Part shown: positions 59,801-63,400 of the stretch, piece by piece
How positions within the stretch are numbered: the first letter of the stretch is position 1
Layout of the letters: every line of letters begins with the position of its first letter
NCBI GenBank assembly: GCA_036362985.1
Contig: JAYGXS010000001.1
Span: 18,678,469 to 18,742,468, forward strand
Length of the DNA stretch: 64,000 nucleotides
DNA from: Ligula intestinalis
Taxonomy: Eukaryota > Platyhelminthes > Cestoda > Diphyllobothriidea > Diphyllobothriidae
Reading direction: 5' to 3'
Position numbers and translations under genes: made by a program
The notes under the pieces: model-generated
Seen by the model: the letters and a program-made list of their open reading frames with translations, nothing else
The model's database searches: none
Told to the model about the DNA's origin: nothing

Positions 59801-60504
59801 GATCCCCTATTAACTCCCCAAACCTTGTGCAATTCGAATCCATGGGTTTCACTGTGTTAGACATTTCATTCAAGAGATATCCTTATCCCGCCGTCGGGAA
59901 CGGCAGTAGTATGCTTTATTGCAAGCAAGTTCGCCGCGTCAGTGTTTTCCAAAAATTGTTTAATGGTGCAGTGGCCTGTTTATTGCCTAATTTTGCACCC
60001 CAGGCAGTAATTGCAGCGGTTTCATTTGAGTATTTCGATCAATACAAAGAACACTTGTTTCTGATGCATGATGCCGTAGTATTTAATCACGGTTTTATTG
60101 GGATTTTTTATGTTATATAAACTTGAGGTACATGTCGAAGAATTTAAAGAGCGCATCCTTAGTAGCCCTTTGTACTCTTATCATGCTTTTTCGCAACTGA
60201 CGTGCATTTTAAGTTCTTAAGGACCTAGCTATGCTCAGTATTTGTCTCTTAAATACCTTACCGCTTGACACACTCCCCCTGGTTGTTTAACGAAGACCAT
60301 GCAGTTATCTCGATAAGCCGGCGCTAGCGGACAGTTCAATGTTTAAACTACTTAAACGAATGCATAAGGTTAACATGTCTTCTTTACTAGCTCAGACCGT
60401 TCTGCTTTATGTTTCAGAATGGCAGCCGCACACATGTGATTTGTGCGGCAAGGTTTTCGCACGCAATGGAGATGTCAAAAGACACATATACGAGGTCCAC
60501 CAGA
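23716..60504 (+). CDS. Inferred C2H2 zinc-finger gene with 13 single-finger exons (composite span, with introns)
   Basis: The model joins exon 1 (23716-23911), exon 2A or 2B (66 nt each) and 13 exons of 87 nt that each encode one C2H2 finger (31175-60504). All internal exons start and end in phase 1, lie on the same strand and have AG/GT borders, so they can be joined in any order of selection without losing frame. C2H2 fingers usually bind DNA in tandem, so a nuclear regulator is the likely role. If all are joined, the spacing between fingers is close to the canonical 7-residue linker. No stop codon or 3' end is seen, so the gene probably continues past the last finger exon. Linking the 5' exons to the array is an inference from phase and strand; the fingers could belong to a separate transcript. 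Confidence 0.65.
23912..23950 (+). other. Predicted 39-nt intron that is also open in frame
   Basis: It starts gtatgt and ends in a pyrimidine-rich tgcttttgcag. Its length is 13 codons and it contains no in-frame stop, so keeping it would add 13 residues (GMSFKFITWYAFA around the border). The acceptor is supported by exon 2B, which has an equivalent tctgcag|agagac border far from any exon 1 copy. Confidence 0.45.
23951..24016 (+). CDS. Exon 2A: short acidic exon, 66 nt
   Basis: Encodes ERQYFKPEMEEAWEREAA and four more residues; the first codon is completed by the G from exon 1. Borders are tgcag|agagac and tgaag|gtaaag. Starts and ends in phase 1. A duplicate of the same length lies at 28468-28533; the two are identical at 51 of 66 positions by my hand alignment, which extends into the sequence after the donor. 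No known domain. Confidence 0.55.
24017..25489 (+). other. Intron after exon 2A, first part
   Basis: No gene or clear repeat recognised. The first 45 nt resemble the start of the intron after exon 2B (gctt-gtgtatgtgat against gctt-gcgtttgcgat), so the exon duplication took some downstream intron with it. Confidence 0.4.
25490..25565 (+). repeat. Left arm of a long-range inverted repeat
   Basis: The stretch around attaatttctgttcgcgata and agtatatttaaggtctatag is the reverse complement of 27298-27372, with few mismatches over about 70 nt. The pair encloses the SINE pair and two TA microsatellites. Confidence 0.7.
25620..25642. repeat. TA microsatellite
   Basis: A run of about eleven TA units. 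Another TA-rich block is at 26054-26065. Confidence 0.9.
26050..26505 (-). repeat. tRNA-derived SINE, left member of a head-to-head pair
   Basis: On the minus strand it has a tRNA-like head: box A-like text with gttcaattgctaggacg near 26345-26325 and box B-like gcaagttcaaatctcgg near 26304-26286. It carries the flanking text ggcatagacgcgtacac twice (about 26077 and 26383), so part of the unit is tandemly repeated. The right member at 26506-26852 is its reverse complement over most of its length. Confidence 0.7.
26506..26852 (+). repeat. tRNA-derived SINE, right member of a head-to-head pair
   Basis: Plus-strand copy with box A-like gtaggtcaactgttaggacg (about 26681) and box B-like gcgggttcaaatctcgg (about 26721). 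After the head come ttagccgatgacgcc-like body text and a tail that runs into a 40-nt TA microsatellite. Its 5' end faces the left member, about 30 nt away at the point where both carry aatgtccttctgcctatat. Confidence 0.75.
26853..26892. repeat. TA microsatellite at the SINE tail
   Basis: About 20 TA units follow the SINE tail directly and are probably an expanded tail. Confidence 0.9.
27298..27372 (-). repeat. Right arm of a long-range inverted repeat
   Basis: Reverse complement of 25490-25565 (cgcgaacagaaattaatttc, then caggaaattaa). A separate direct match, cctaggctgttagtatggcaagtt with taacatc at 27505-27537, also repeats 25588-25619. Confidence 0.7.
28085..28450 (-). mobile_element. Short CR1-like reverse transcriptase fragment
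   Basis: On the minus strand it reads SLKFNFLNGRLLQHIYRQKD followed by LGLWI, the block that follows the active-site motif in CR1-like elements, and then, in another frame, MLAFMGFQKDSF with a VQPHVEL block (family form RPHLEYA). Frameshifts show it is dead. It ends within about 20 nt of the acceptor of exon 2B. Confidence 0.55.
28468..28533 (+). CDS. Exon 2B: duplicate of the 66-nt exon
   Basis: Encodes ERPYFKPEMGEASEGETM and four more residues, with borders tctgcag|agagac and cttcaag|gtgaag. Length (66 nt) and phase (1 at both ends) are the same as exon 2A, and it is open throughout. Protein similarity is high at the start (YFKPEM) and low at the end. It could replace or follow exon 2A without changing frame. 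It could also be an unused copy; nothing in the sequence decides this. Confidence 0.5.
29049..29264. repeat. Palindrome made of two PLE terminal motifs
   Basis: Left arm 29049-29139 is, read on the minus strand, the PLE end motif ctgatgacgaatccgcgaag... gaaacgtcaggc; right arm 29177-29264 is the same motif on the plus strand, but with gaac where the left has gaaac. The arms include the agaagaag/cttcttctt flanks. The 37-nt centre contains a short direct repeat, gctactcatg. Strong hairpin potential. Confidence 0.8.
29795..30300 (-). mobile_element. Penelope-like element 3' fragment flanked by an inverted end
   Basis: The minus-strand PLE end motif is at about 29808-29890 (tctctgatgaaggatccgcg), followed in that orientation by the 3' untranslated part, which matches the fragments at 11.8-11.95 kb and 53.8-53.9 kb around a cgccc/gggcg block. 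At 30216-30300 a plus-strand copy of the end motif follows (gatttcgaaacgtcaggcga), so the fragment has inverted ends. Confidence 0.6.
31175..31261 (+). CDS. Zinc-finger exon 1 (C2H2)
   Basis: Border ttacag|aagtaa and cagaa|gtaagc, a near-ideal donor. The finger is C-X2-C-X12-H-X4-H: CEICGKTF, then helix RNQELKR, then HISRIH. Residues at helix positions -1, 3 and 6 are R, E and R. The linker side reads VKKLK where most others have LREYA, so this is the most divergent start of the set. Confidence 0.85.
31594..31690 (+). mobile_element. PLE 3' end motif, decayed
   Basis: Contains aaatccgaaacatcaggaaaataaa and the following tgcatcttctttttctgaa with cttgaactt, the usual order after the PLE end motif. 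It lies 330 nt after finger exon 1. A related plus-strand piece (gatcgcatcttcttctgaat) is at 53053. Confidence 0.5.
31960..32170 (-). repeat. tRNA-derived SINE, left member of a head-to-head pair
   Basis: Minus strand: box A ggctcaagggttaggacg (about 32120-32103) and box B cgcgttcggaactcg (about 32080-32066). The unit then reaches agaggctcccacgaag. The right member at 32205-32361 faces it across about 40 nt. Confidence 0.7.
32205..32361 (+). repeat. tRNA-derived SINE, right member of a head-to-head pair
   Basis: Clear box A tggctcaatggttagggcg (about 32276) and box B gcgagttcaaaacttga (about 32316), preceded by gatcggtgtacg and cgatcacaaaccgacaagac, text shared with the pair at 46.5-47.0 kb. 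It ends directly against the 3' end of the jockey-like element. Confidence 0.75.
32375..34680 (-). mobile_element. Jockey-like non-LTR retrotransposon, 5'-truncated
   Basis: About 2.3 kb on the minus strand carrying most of a reverse transcriptase and its C-terminal region. Its 3' end (left side) matches the ends of the fragments at 37.55 and 45.06 kb (gatccaactatgggctacgacac). It sits in the intron after finger exon 1, opposite to the gene. Confidence 0.75.
32385..34670 (-). pseudogene. Jockey-like reverse transcriptase (broken)
   Basis: Order on the minus strand: an upstream part at 34670-34428 (DPRVGELNGLITKTI), the fingers at 34310-33993 (KTLGPDGLAPIHVRHIGPKV), then a frame change to 33957-33403 with HQHGFPSGRGTT, SIDLSRAFDCVRHDQLL (motif A) and SVPQGSVLSPTLFNIYM (motif B). 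Motif C reads YADN at 33513-33502 where YADD is expected. The C-terminal block at 33277-32591 has LTYAASIWSPTMSSSSLR and YCTLLRQY; a cysteine-rich end (CPDCG-like) follows in another frame. Frame changes, a stop and the altered catalytic residue show it is dead. Jockey is a best guess; related clades are possible. Confidence 0.75.
35470..35562 (+). pseudogene. Probable dead zinc-finger exon
   Basis: Aligned with finger exon 4, atcgtgagcgaggcgtttac matches atctgtgagcgaaactttt, and the text after it (tctaaaaaaccgaagata, then atggacgtttttgaaag) fits SLKRHIDGVHES once small indels are allowed. In-frame stops, loss of both cysteines and a donor reading gaaag|c instead of gt make it unusable. A further stretch at 35588-35630 resembles the sequence after finger exon 9. 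This call rests on short matches. Confidence 0.4.
36268..36354 (+). pseudogene. Dead zinc-finger exon next to finger exon 2
   Basis: One frame reads EYTFTICRCEFARKSYAYSR and then IDWIHR, which lines up with EYACEICGKAFARK..., RHIDGIHKR of the live exons. The first cysteine is Phe (ttt for tgt), the first zinc-binding His codon is missing (SR directly before IDWIH), and the donor GT is gone (cagag|aggc). It lies about 110 nt upstream of the live finger exon at 36463 in the same orientation. Confidence 0.6.
36463..36549 (+). CDS. Zinc-finger exon 2 (C2H2)
   Basis: Border gctcttcag|aactgc and cgaac|gtaggt. CGICGRAF, helix ETAHLRK, HMDGVH. Helix positions -1, 3 and 6 are E, H and K. The finger is preceded by LRRHV where most others have LREYA. 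Confidence 0.85.
36550..38979 (+). other. Intron between finger exons 2 and 3
   Basis: No gene recognised apart from the jockey-like fragment at 37405-37555. Minus-strand frames at 36816-37043 and 37080-37388 have no motif. Confidence 0.4.
37405..37555 (+). mobile_element. 3' fragment of the jockey-like element
   Basis: Reverse complement of the left end of 32375-34680: ctcggccaggcacccacctc, then ggctcaagccggtcgaggtc, ccggcggggattcctgatcc and atgggctacgacac. Only the last 150 nt are present. Confidence 0.8.
38980..39066 (+). CDS. Zinc-finger exon 3 (C2H2)
   Basis: Border gcctttcag|aactgc and gagaa|gtacgc. CEICGKAF, helix RKAHLEN, then HASCH, so the two zinc-binding histidines are three residues apart where the other twelve fingers have four. 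An added Arg codon before the donor keeps the exon at 87 nt. Helix positions -1, 3 and 6 are R, H and N, as in finger 8. Confidence 0.85.
39067..40189 (+). other. Intron after finger exon 3, first part
   Basis: AT-rich, no gene recognised. A GT microsatellite lies at 40113-40129. Confidence 0.4.
40190..40480 (+). repeat. Repeat family E (copy 2)
   Basis: Second copy of the unit at 23100-23440, with the TATA-like tatttaag at 40296-40303. It lies in the intron between finger exons 3 and 4, on the same strand as the gene, so it could carry an internal promoter. Confidence 0.45.
40481..41224 (+). other. Intron after finger exon 3, last part
   Basis: No gene or clear repeat recognised. Confidence 0.35.
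41225..41345 (-). mobile_element. PLE 3' end fragment just before finger exon 4
   Basis: Minus-strand order: caggaaaataaaacc, then gatcgcatttccttcttgtg, ctgcctcctggaactcgcat and attctcctgtattggcaaga, which matches the PLE end at 31.62-31.70 kb and 53.05-53.11 kb. It stops about 15-20 nt before the acceptor of finger exon 4, so it reaches into the likely branch-point region. Confidence 0.55.
41360..41446 (+). CDS. Zinc-finger exon 4 (C2H2)
   Basis: Border gatttttag|agtcgc and caaac|gtgcgc, a weaker donor than most. CEICERNF, helix DGGSLKR, HIDGIH; the usual Gly-Lys after the second cysteine is Glu-Arg. Helix positions -1, 3 and 6 are D, S and R. The start reads SREYK. Confidence 0.85.
41447..42967 (+). 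other. Intron between finger exons 4 and 5
   Basis: No gene or repeat that I can support. The open frame at 42043-42369 has no recognised motif. Confidence 0.35.
42968..43054 (+). CDS. Zinc-finger exon 5 (C2H2)
   Basis: Border cttttag|aaatac and aaaa|gtatgt, a strong donor. CVLCGKSC, helix QKGDLKK, HIDAVH. The conserved Phe of the finger core is replaced by Cys (KSC for KAF), which may weaken folding. Helix positions -1, 3 and 6 are Q, D and K. The start reads IREYA. Confidence 0.8.
43055..44299 (+). other. Intron after finger exon 5, first part
   Basis: No gene recognised. Confidence 0.35.
44300..45075 (+). mobile_element. 3' part of a jockey-like element
   Basis: Same family as 32375-34680, here on the plus strand. 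It reads LWSPTISSSSLRSLLSAHNA and ALRTITCCYKMSPIDHLHAE in one frame, then shifts; near 44840 the C-terminal VLRQYKHWLDPS and PDCCPDC with HDCQHLFTCI show the Cys/His end of this family. It ends at about 45060 with gatccaacaatgggccatga. Dead by frameshifts. Confidence 0.75.
45271..45357 (+). CDS. Zinc-finger exon 6 (C2H2)
   Basis: Border ccctttacag|acctcc and tgaaa|gtaatt. CETCGKAF, helix EKRGLER, HINGVH. Helix positions -1, 3 and 6 are E, G and R. Helix and linker resemble fingers 9 to 11 (E at -1, R at 6). The acceptor lies about 195 nt after the end of the jockey-like fragment. Confidence 0.85.
45500..45790 (+). repeat. Dispersed repeat, family D (copy 2)
   Basis: Second copy of the unit at 20920-21215 (tttgaagctatcacggtgcgct, gtcggtccagtgtg, gtggcctctatggcgctca), in the intron after finger exon 6. 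Confidence 0.45.
46480..46700 (-). repeat. tRNA-derived SINE, left member of a head-to-head pair
   Basis: Minus strand: box A tggctcaatggttaggaat (about 46603-46585) and box B gcgagttcgaaactcga (about 46563-46547). The body ends near 46480 with tttactggcggtcgtaagct, and the 5' side holds gatcggtatata and tcaaccaggatggat-like text on the opposite strand. Confidence 0.75.
46786..47060 (+). repeat. tRNA-derived SINE, right member of a head-to-head pair
   Basis: Plus strand: box A gggctcagtggttagaacatt (shown in part; about 46888) and box B gcgagttcgaaacacga (about 46928), then cttacgaccggcaataaatcc at the body end. It begins with aatcaaccaggatgatttca and agatcggtgtac, the text that also opens the fragment at 47140-47200. 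It is the reverse complement of 46480-46700 over most of its length. Confidence 0.75.
47140..47215 (+). repeat. 5' piece of the same SINE unit
   Basis: gaaatcaaccaagatgacta, then gcacagatcggtgtacaatt and aaatacta repeat the 5' flank of the SINE at 46786 almost exactly, without the tRNA-like head. Confidence 0.65.
47216..48247 (+). other. Intron before finger exon 7
   Basis: No gene or repeat recognised. A KCLRC peptide near 47835 is not a finger (no matching histidines). Confidence 0.35.
48248..48334 (+). CDS. Zinc-finger exon 7 (C2H2)
   Basis: Border tttttag|tgctaa and aaaa|gtacgt. CEICGQGF, helix QRGDVAR, HVDSIH. The exon starts TG, so a G before it makes Val and an A makes Met. Helix positions -1, 3 and 6 are Q, D and R. 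The helix core is Val where most have Leu, as in finger 13. Confidence 0.85.
48335..50089 (+). other. Intron after finger exon 7, first part
   Basis: No gene recognised. A GC-rich stretch with an AATAAA at about 49675 (49310-49730) has some look of a solo LTR but no paired ends. Confidence 0.35.
50090..50420 (+). repeat. Dispersed repeat, family C (copy 2)
   Basis: Second copy of the unit at 16600-16970, same orientation, with a G run (50098-50107), ggtgacagctgtaatcgaac, gaaacagtcgtctct, gaagcattgtgg and agtattcaagta. Confidence 0.6.
50421..51678 (+). other. Intron before finger exon 8
   Basis: No gene or repeat recognised. Confidence 0.35.
51679..51765 (+). CDS. Zinc-finger exon 8 (C2H2)
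   Basis: Border cctttctag|agctgc and caaac|gtaggt. CEICGKAF, helix RLAHMKN, HIDGVH. It begins with the consensus LREYA. Helix positions -1, 3 and 6 are R, H and N, the same as finger 3. The acceptor tract is shorter in pyrimidines than in most others. Confidence 0.85.
52518..52604 (+). CDS. Zinc-finger exon 9 (C2H2)
   Basis: Border atattttcag|aactgc and caaac|gtacgt. CETCGKAF, helix ERGSLKR, HVDGIH, with the consensus LREYA start. Helix positions -1, 3 and 6 are E, S and R. It lies only about 750 nt after finger exon 8, the shortest spacing in the array. Confidence 0.85.
53485..53570 (-). repeat. tRNA-derived SINE remnant
   Basis: Minus strand: cccgtagttcaatggttagg near 53552-53532 is a good box A; the rest of the head is decayed (ccgatgaaaaggtcac). 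A similar minus-strand piece is at 54500-54605. Confidence 0.5.
53575..54320 (-). mobile_element. Penelope-like element 3' fragment with inverted ends
   Basis: Minus strand from about 54235 to 53585. The tail of the GIY-YIG endonuclease is readable as TRPGYTFKFDEAEILARGDD, then LLEFWFTGPQSISKCNDL (about 54145-53990), followed by the 3' untranslated part and the end motif at 53702-53670. A plus-strand copy of the end motif follows at 54233-54310 (gatgtcgaaacgtcagg). So the fragment is bounded by opposite copies of the same end. Confidence 0.75.
54500..54605 (-). repeat. tRNA-derived SINE remnant
   Basis: Minus strand: tcaatggttagagcatt near 54587-54571, then ttcggatgaaaaggttgtgg and gggttaaaggttcgggtgcg, giving box A and a box B-like ggttcgggtgc. 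Related to 53485-53570. Confidence 0.55.
54738..54824 (+). CDS. Zinc-finger exon 10 (C2H2)
   Basis: Border aatttccag|gtctcc and cgaag|gtgcgc, a weaker donor. CEVCGKAF, helix ERRTLER, HFDTFH, start LRPHI. The exon starts GT, so the acceptor reads cag|gt. Helix positions -1, 3 and 6 are E, T and R, identical to finger 11. Confidence 0.85.
54825..56450 (+). other. Intron between finger exons 10 and 11
   Basis: No gene recognised. 55680-55860 is a degenerate low-complexity tract of tttagttta-like words. Confidence 0.35.
56451..56537 (+). CDS. Zinc-finger exon 11 (C2H2)
   Basis: Border ttttttttag|gcctcc and cgaag|gtaatc. CEICGKAF, helix EKRTLER, HIHIYH, start LQTHA. Helix positions -1, 3 and 6 equal those of finger 10, its neighbour; both also share a G at the donor and a Gly codon at the start when a G precedes. 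The two are probably a late tandem duplicate. Confidence 0.85.
56780..57320 (-). mobile_element. Penelope-like element 3' fragment
   Basis: Minus strand: FNEAGILASGGNHVSRELIE, then INKCNDLPDPYSVLRLSLI (about 57285-57135) is the tail of the GIY-YIG protein. The 3' untranslated part follows, and near 56880-56840 a deleted version of the end motif. 5'-truncated, in the intron after finger exon 11. Confidence 0.7.
57485..57570 (-). repeat. tRNA-like repeat, left member of a head-to-head pair
   Basis: Minus strand: a box A region tagctcaactagtagcgca, and a perfect T arm, gcgggttcaaatcccgc, with a 5-bp stem and a 7-nt loop. The anticodon arm cannot pair properly (ttggcttcgcgtaaaggcc), so I do not call a functional tRNA. 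The right member at 57598-57700 is its mirror. Confidence 0.65.
57598..57700 (+). repeat. tRNA-like repeat, right member of a head-to-head pair
   Basis: Plus strand: tatctcaattggtagagca (box A), gcgtaaaggccttcccta shared with the left member, and a T arm tggattctaatcccgcc that has lost part of its pairing. Anticodon arm is not tRNA-like. Confidence 0.65.
57905..58570 (+). mobile_element. Penelope-like element 3' fragment
   Basis: Plus strand: PLE endonuclease tail in broken frames, TRPSYTFKFDE (from about 58030), then after a stop GDNLLTRELLGPWFLGP, and YSVLRLSFNKTIR. The 3' untranslated part and end motif follow (tctctgatgatagatccgcg at about 58467, gatacgtcatgtgaatga after it). The same endonuclease tail is seen in the minus-strand copies at 53.6-54.2 kb and 56.8-57.3 kb. 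Confidence 0.7.
59268..59354 (+). CDS. Zinc-finger exon 12 (C2H2)
   Basis: Border acatttcag|caccac and aaaag|gtacgc-type donor (cataaag|gtacgc). CEHCGKTF, helix NRGHLKQ, HVNCIH, start PREYA. Helix positions -1, 3 and 6 are N, H and Q. The exon starts CA, giving Ala after a G. Confidence 0.85.
59355..60417 (+). other. Intron between finger exons 12 and 13
   Basis: No repeat recognised. The open frame at 59770-60120 (116 residues) has no domain or splice context and is not called. Confidence 0.35.
60418..60504 (+). CDS. Zinc-finger exon 13 (C2H2)
   Basis: Border gtttcag|aatggc and ccaga|gtacgc. CDLCGKVF, helix RNGDVKR, HIYEVH, start WQPHT. Helix positions -1, 3 and 6 are R, D and R. It is the last finger exon seen; it ends on a donor, so at least one further exon must lie beyond, possibly outside this window. 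Confidence 0.85.
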
Positions 60505-60699
60505 GTACGCTCCTTCACGCTGACAATCCCATGCTTCCGTCTGCACTTGCTATTATACGATAGCGTCTTATTTTAATTTCTCTCTTATTGTTACTTTTGT
60601 TTGCACATTATGCAGCAATTCGTGAAATATTAACCGAAATCCTGAAGAAGGTTTTCGATCCAAAAAGAATAATCAAGTGAGGTTATCATATTTATTATA

Positions 60700-60890
60700 T
60701 TCCAGCAGCGTCTCACGATATATCAGTCATAGGTATGCAGTAGCATAGCGACTGTATCCTATAAATAATTTAACCCCCGGTGTATGAATTATCTGTTTCT
60801 GCTGTTATCTTTGATGATGGATCTGCGACGGAATCCGAAACGTCTTGCGAATGAAGTTATTGTCTCAGCTATCGCATCTGATTCTACCTA
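60700..60890 (+). mobile_element. PLE 3' end fragment
   Basis: Plus strand: gtatgcagtagcatagcgac matches 58391 onward, and the end motif is tgatgatggatctgcgacgg followed by aatccgaaacgtcttgcgaa. No coding part is left. Confidence 0.65.
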
Positions 60891-61409
60891 AAAGGCCAGG
60901 AAAATCCTTATTTACCGGCTGTCAGATCTGCACTGTAGAATATTAGTATTAGCTCCTGAATCTAAGAGTTTACTCATCTCGAGGTGGAAACAGTAGTAGG
61001 GTTGCTATTTTCGAACACAGAATAAGTTCCCCTGCAAAGAACGTCTCTAGTTTTGTCTGCAAGTTGGGTTTTAGCGAGTACTTTTCCTATAAGTAGGTTT
61101 TATTAGTCAGTGTTCATACACTTTTGACTTTCCTTGGACAGAAAGTGCGATTAGTTTGCTGGAAATGATAATGTTCAGCCTATATGTTCATACCGGCGTT
61201 GGAACTGAACCGGAAGATGTTGGTGTCAGAGGATTTGTGCTAATTTCCCAGAATACTTTGTGTGGATATTATACGGCTTGCTATTAAAGGCTTGACTAGA
61301 TACCTCAAAGCGTATAGATGGCGCTAAAATATCCACCAGTGGGCCAGCCCACTCACATAGACATAACACGTATTTGAGTTTTTGGCTGGTTCCCCTTCTG
61401 AAATTCTGT

Positions 61410-61560
61410 CAAATATAGCTCTGCTAGAAACGAATAGGCGAGTCCAAGACAGAAATTTAGAATAAGAAGATGCAATCACCGAAATAAGGCACTTATTTGT
61501 CTAATGTTTAGGTTTCGCTCTTAAGCCCATTATGAGAGAAAATCTGAAACGCATCACTAG
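61410..61560 (-). mobile_element. PLE 3' end fragment, decayed
   Basis: Minus strand: taaacattagacaaataagt, gccttatttcggtgattgca and tcttcttattctaaatttct follow the order of the PLE end and its flank (gcaatcaccga/atcgcatctt text on the other strand). The hammerhead-like core is lost. Confidence 0.45.
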
Positions 61561-61603
61561 TAATATGACCACTAGTTGCTACGAGTCCTTTGGAAGGTTC
61601 GGT

Positions 61604-61752
61604 TAAGTTGTATTTCGGCTTTTTGAGGGCCAATACTCACAGTCTCGTTGTTTTTGTCTTTTAAAGTTGCAAGAACCGTGACCATCTCAAAACTTTAAAC
61701 GAAAAAAACAACGAAACTGTGAGTAGTGGCCCTCAAAAAGCCGAACTTTTTT
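61604..61752. repeat. Inverted repeat at the 5' end of the CR1-like element
   Basis: The left arm (about 61604-61669) is the reverse complement of the right arm (about 61690-61752): ggctttttgagggccaatac against gtagtggccctcaaaaagcc, with acagtctcgttgtttttgtc against cgaaaaaaacaacgaaactg. About 20 nt separate the arms. The right arm is the 5' edge of the CR1 coding sequence. Confidence 0.85.
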
Positions 61753-63400
61753 CAGAATTCTTCCAAGGTGTCTATAACACGGAGTCACCTCTCCAGCCAC
61801 GCCCTTTGTCACAAGCCGTCAACAACTCGATTATAAACACTGTATTATTTACACCGCAGACAGTTTTGACAGAGTTAAAGAAGTTGGACCCGGCCAAATC
61901 ACCTGGACCGAATAAGATCCCAGGGGTACTTCTACGCGAACAATCTGAGGAATTAGCGGAACCGCTCAGTATAATTTTTCGAAAATCGCTCGAAGCTGGA
62001 TAACTACCTGAAACATGGAAGTTGGCAAATGTCGTACCCATCCATAAAGGTGGATCACGACTCTCTCCCACCAACTACTGACCGGTTAGTTTGACGTGCA
62101 TTTTCTGTAAGCTGATGGAAAGGATAATCGAAAAATCGATTTTATCGCTCGATTCATTTCGCCACCAAATCAGCTCAGTCCAGCATGGTTTCTATGAGAA
62201 GAGGTCTGGTCTTACAAATCTTATCACAACGCTAGAACACTGGACAAAATCAATGGATGAAGGACACCCAGTAGATGTTATTTATTTTGACTTCACCAAA
62301 GCATTTGATCGAGTTCCACATTAGCGACTCATCCAAAAACTGACCGACTTTGGGATAGCAGGGAATCTTCTGAACTGGATTAAAGACTGCCTTGGAGACC
62401 ATAGTCAAAAAGTTACTGCAGGTGGCTACTGTTCAGAGTGGGCACCTGTCAAATGTGGAGTTCCACAAGGGTCAGTTCTTGGGCCGCTCCTTTTCATCAT
62501 CTACGTAAATGACGTCGTGTGAGAATTTAAATCTGACATAGTGCTCTTTGCTGATGATCTCAAACTGTGGAGGGAGATAAAAAACGAAAGGGACTTCCAA
62601 ATATTACAAGGAGATATAGACCGACTGCACTGTTGGAGCGACAGTTGGTGTATGAACTTGAACCCCAAAAAATTGTAGTAATGCACATACTATCAGCAAG
62701 ACGACACAGAACTGCACTCTCGCGACATTATCTCTTGGGAGGCCAACCACTCGAAACCGTAAGTGTGCAAAGAGACCTAGCTGTTCTCATTAAAGACGAT
62801 CTAAGTGTCACCGCACAGTGCTCCAAAGCCGTAGCGAGAGCAATTTCGGTCATGAGTGCAATATGAAGGACGTTCGTTAACGTGAATACTGATATCTTCG
62901 GAAAAGTATATGGAACGTTCGTGCGGCCGCATCTGGAATATGCGATACAGGCTTGGCGGCCCTGGCTTCAGAAAGACATGAGGATTCTCGAAGGTGTTCA
63001 ACGACGTTCTACAAAGGCGGTCCCTGAGCTTAAGCAGTCCACCTATGAACAGCGGCTGACTGCTTTAAACCTCTTTCCCCTCCATTATAGACAAGACAGA
63101 GGGGATCTTATAGCAACTTTTCCGTTACTAAGGGGAACTGGTCTTGATGTCAAATGGGAGGATTTCTTTCAAATGGCCCCAAGAAGGAACCTCAGAAGAC
63201 ATGACTGCCAGTTGAAGAAGGAACTAAGCCGAACAAACCAACGTTCATCCTTCTTCTCACAAAGGGTCATTCGACAGTGCAACTCCTTGCCCGAGTCTAT
63301 TGTGCATTCACCCACTGTGAACGTCTTCAAGAGACGTTTGGATAACCATATGTTAAAACCTTACACCTATTTGACATAATATTACAAACAATCACACTAC
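61700..63400 (+). mobile_element. CR1-like non-LTR retrotransposon, 5'-truncated with 5' inversion
   Basis: It carries the reverse transcriptase and the C-terminal block described in the next entry, with an inverted copy of its own 5' edge in front. Its frames are in the same orientation as the zinc-finger gene, which may continue past it. Confidence 0.75.
61719..63379 (+). pseudogene. CR1-like reverse transcriptase (broken)
   Basis: Fingers: KKLDPAKSPGPNKIPGVLL (about 61880), a stop at 62001-62003, then LPETWKLANVVPIHKGG and a further stop (about 62080). Motif A: DVIYFDFTKAFDRVPH (about 62275), then a stop at 62322. Motif B: KCGVPQGSVLGPLLFIIYVN (about 62455), a stop at about 62519, and motif C FADD at 62547-62558. 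After one more stop (about 62864) the C-terminal block follows at 62882-63379: FVRPHLEYAIQAWRPWL, MAPRRNLRRHDCQL and VIRQCNSLPESIV. The frame is nearly continuous with single stop substitutions, so it is younger than the RTE-like copy at the left end. Clade is by resemblance. Confidence 0.8.

Noticed and set aside
59770..60120. 116-residue open frame on the plus strand between finger exons 12 and 13
   Set aside because: No recognisable domain, no repeat match, no splice context that fits the array phase; may be chance.
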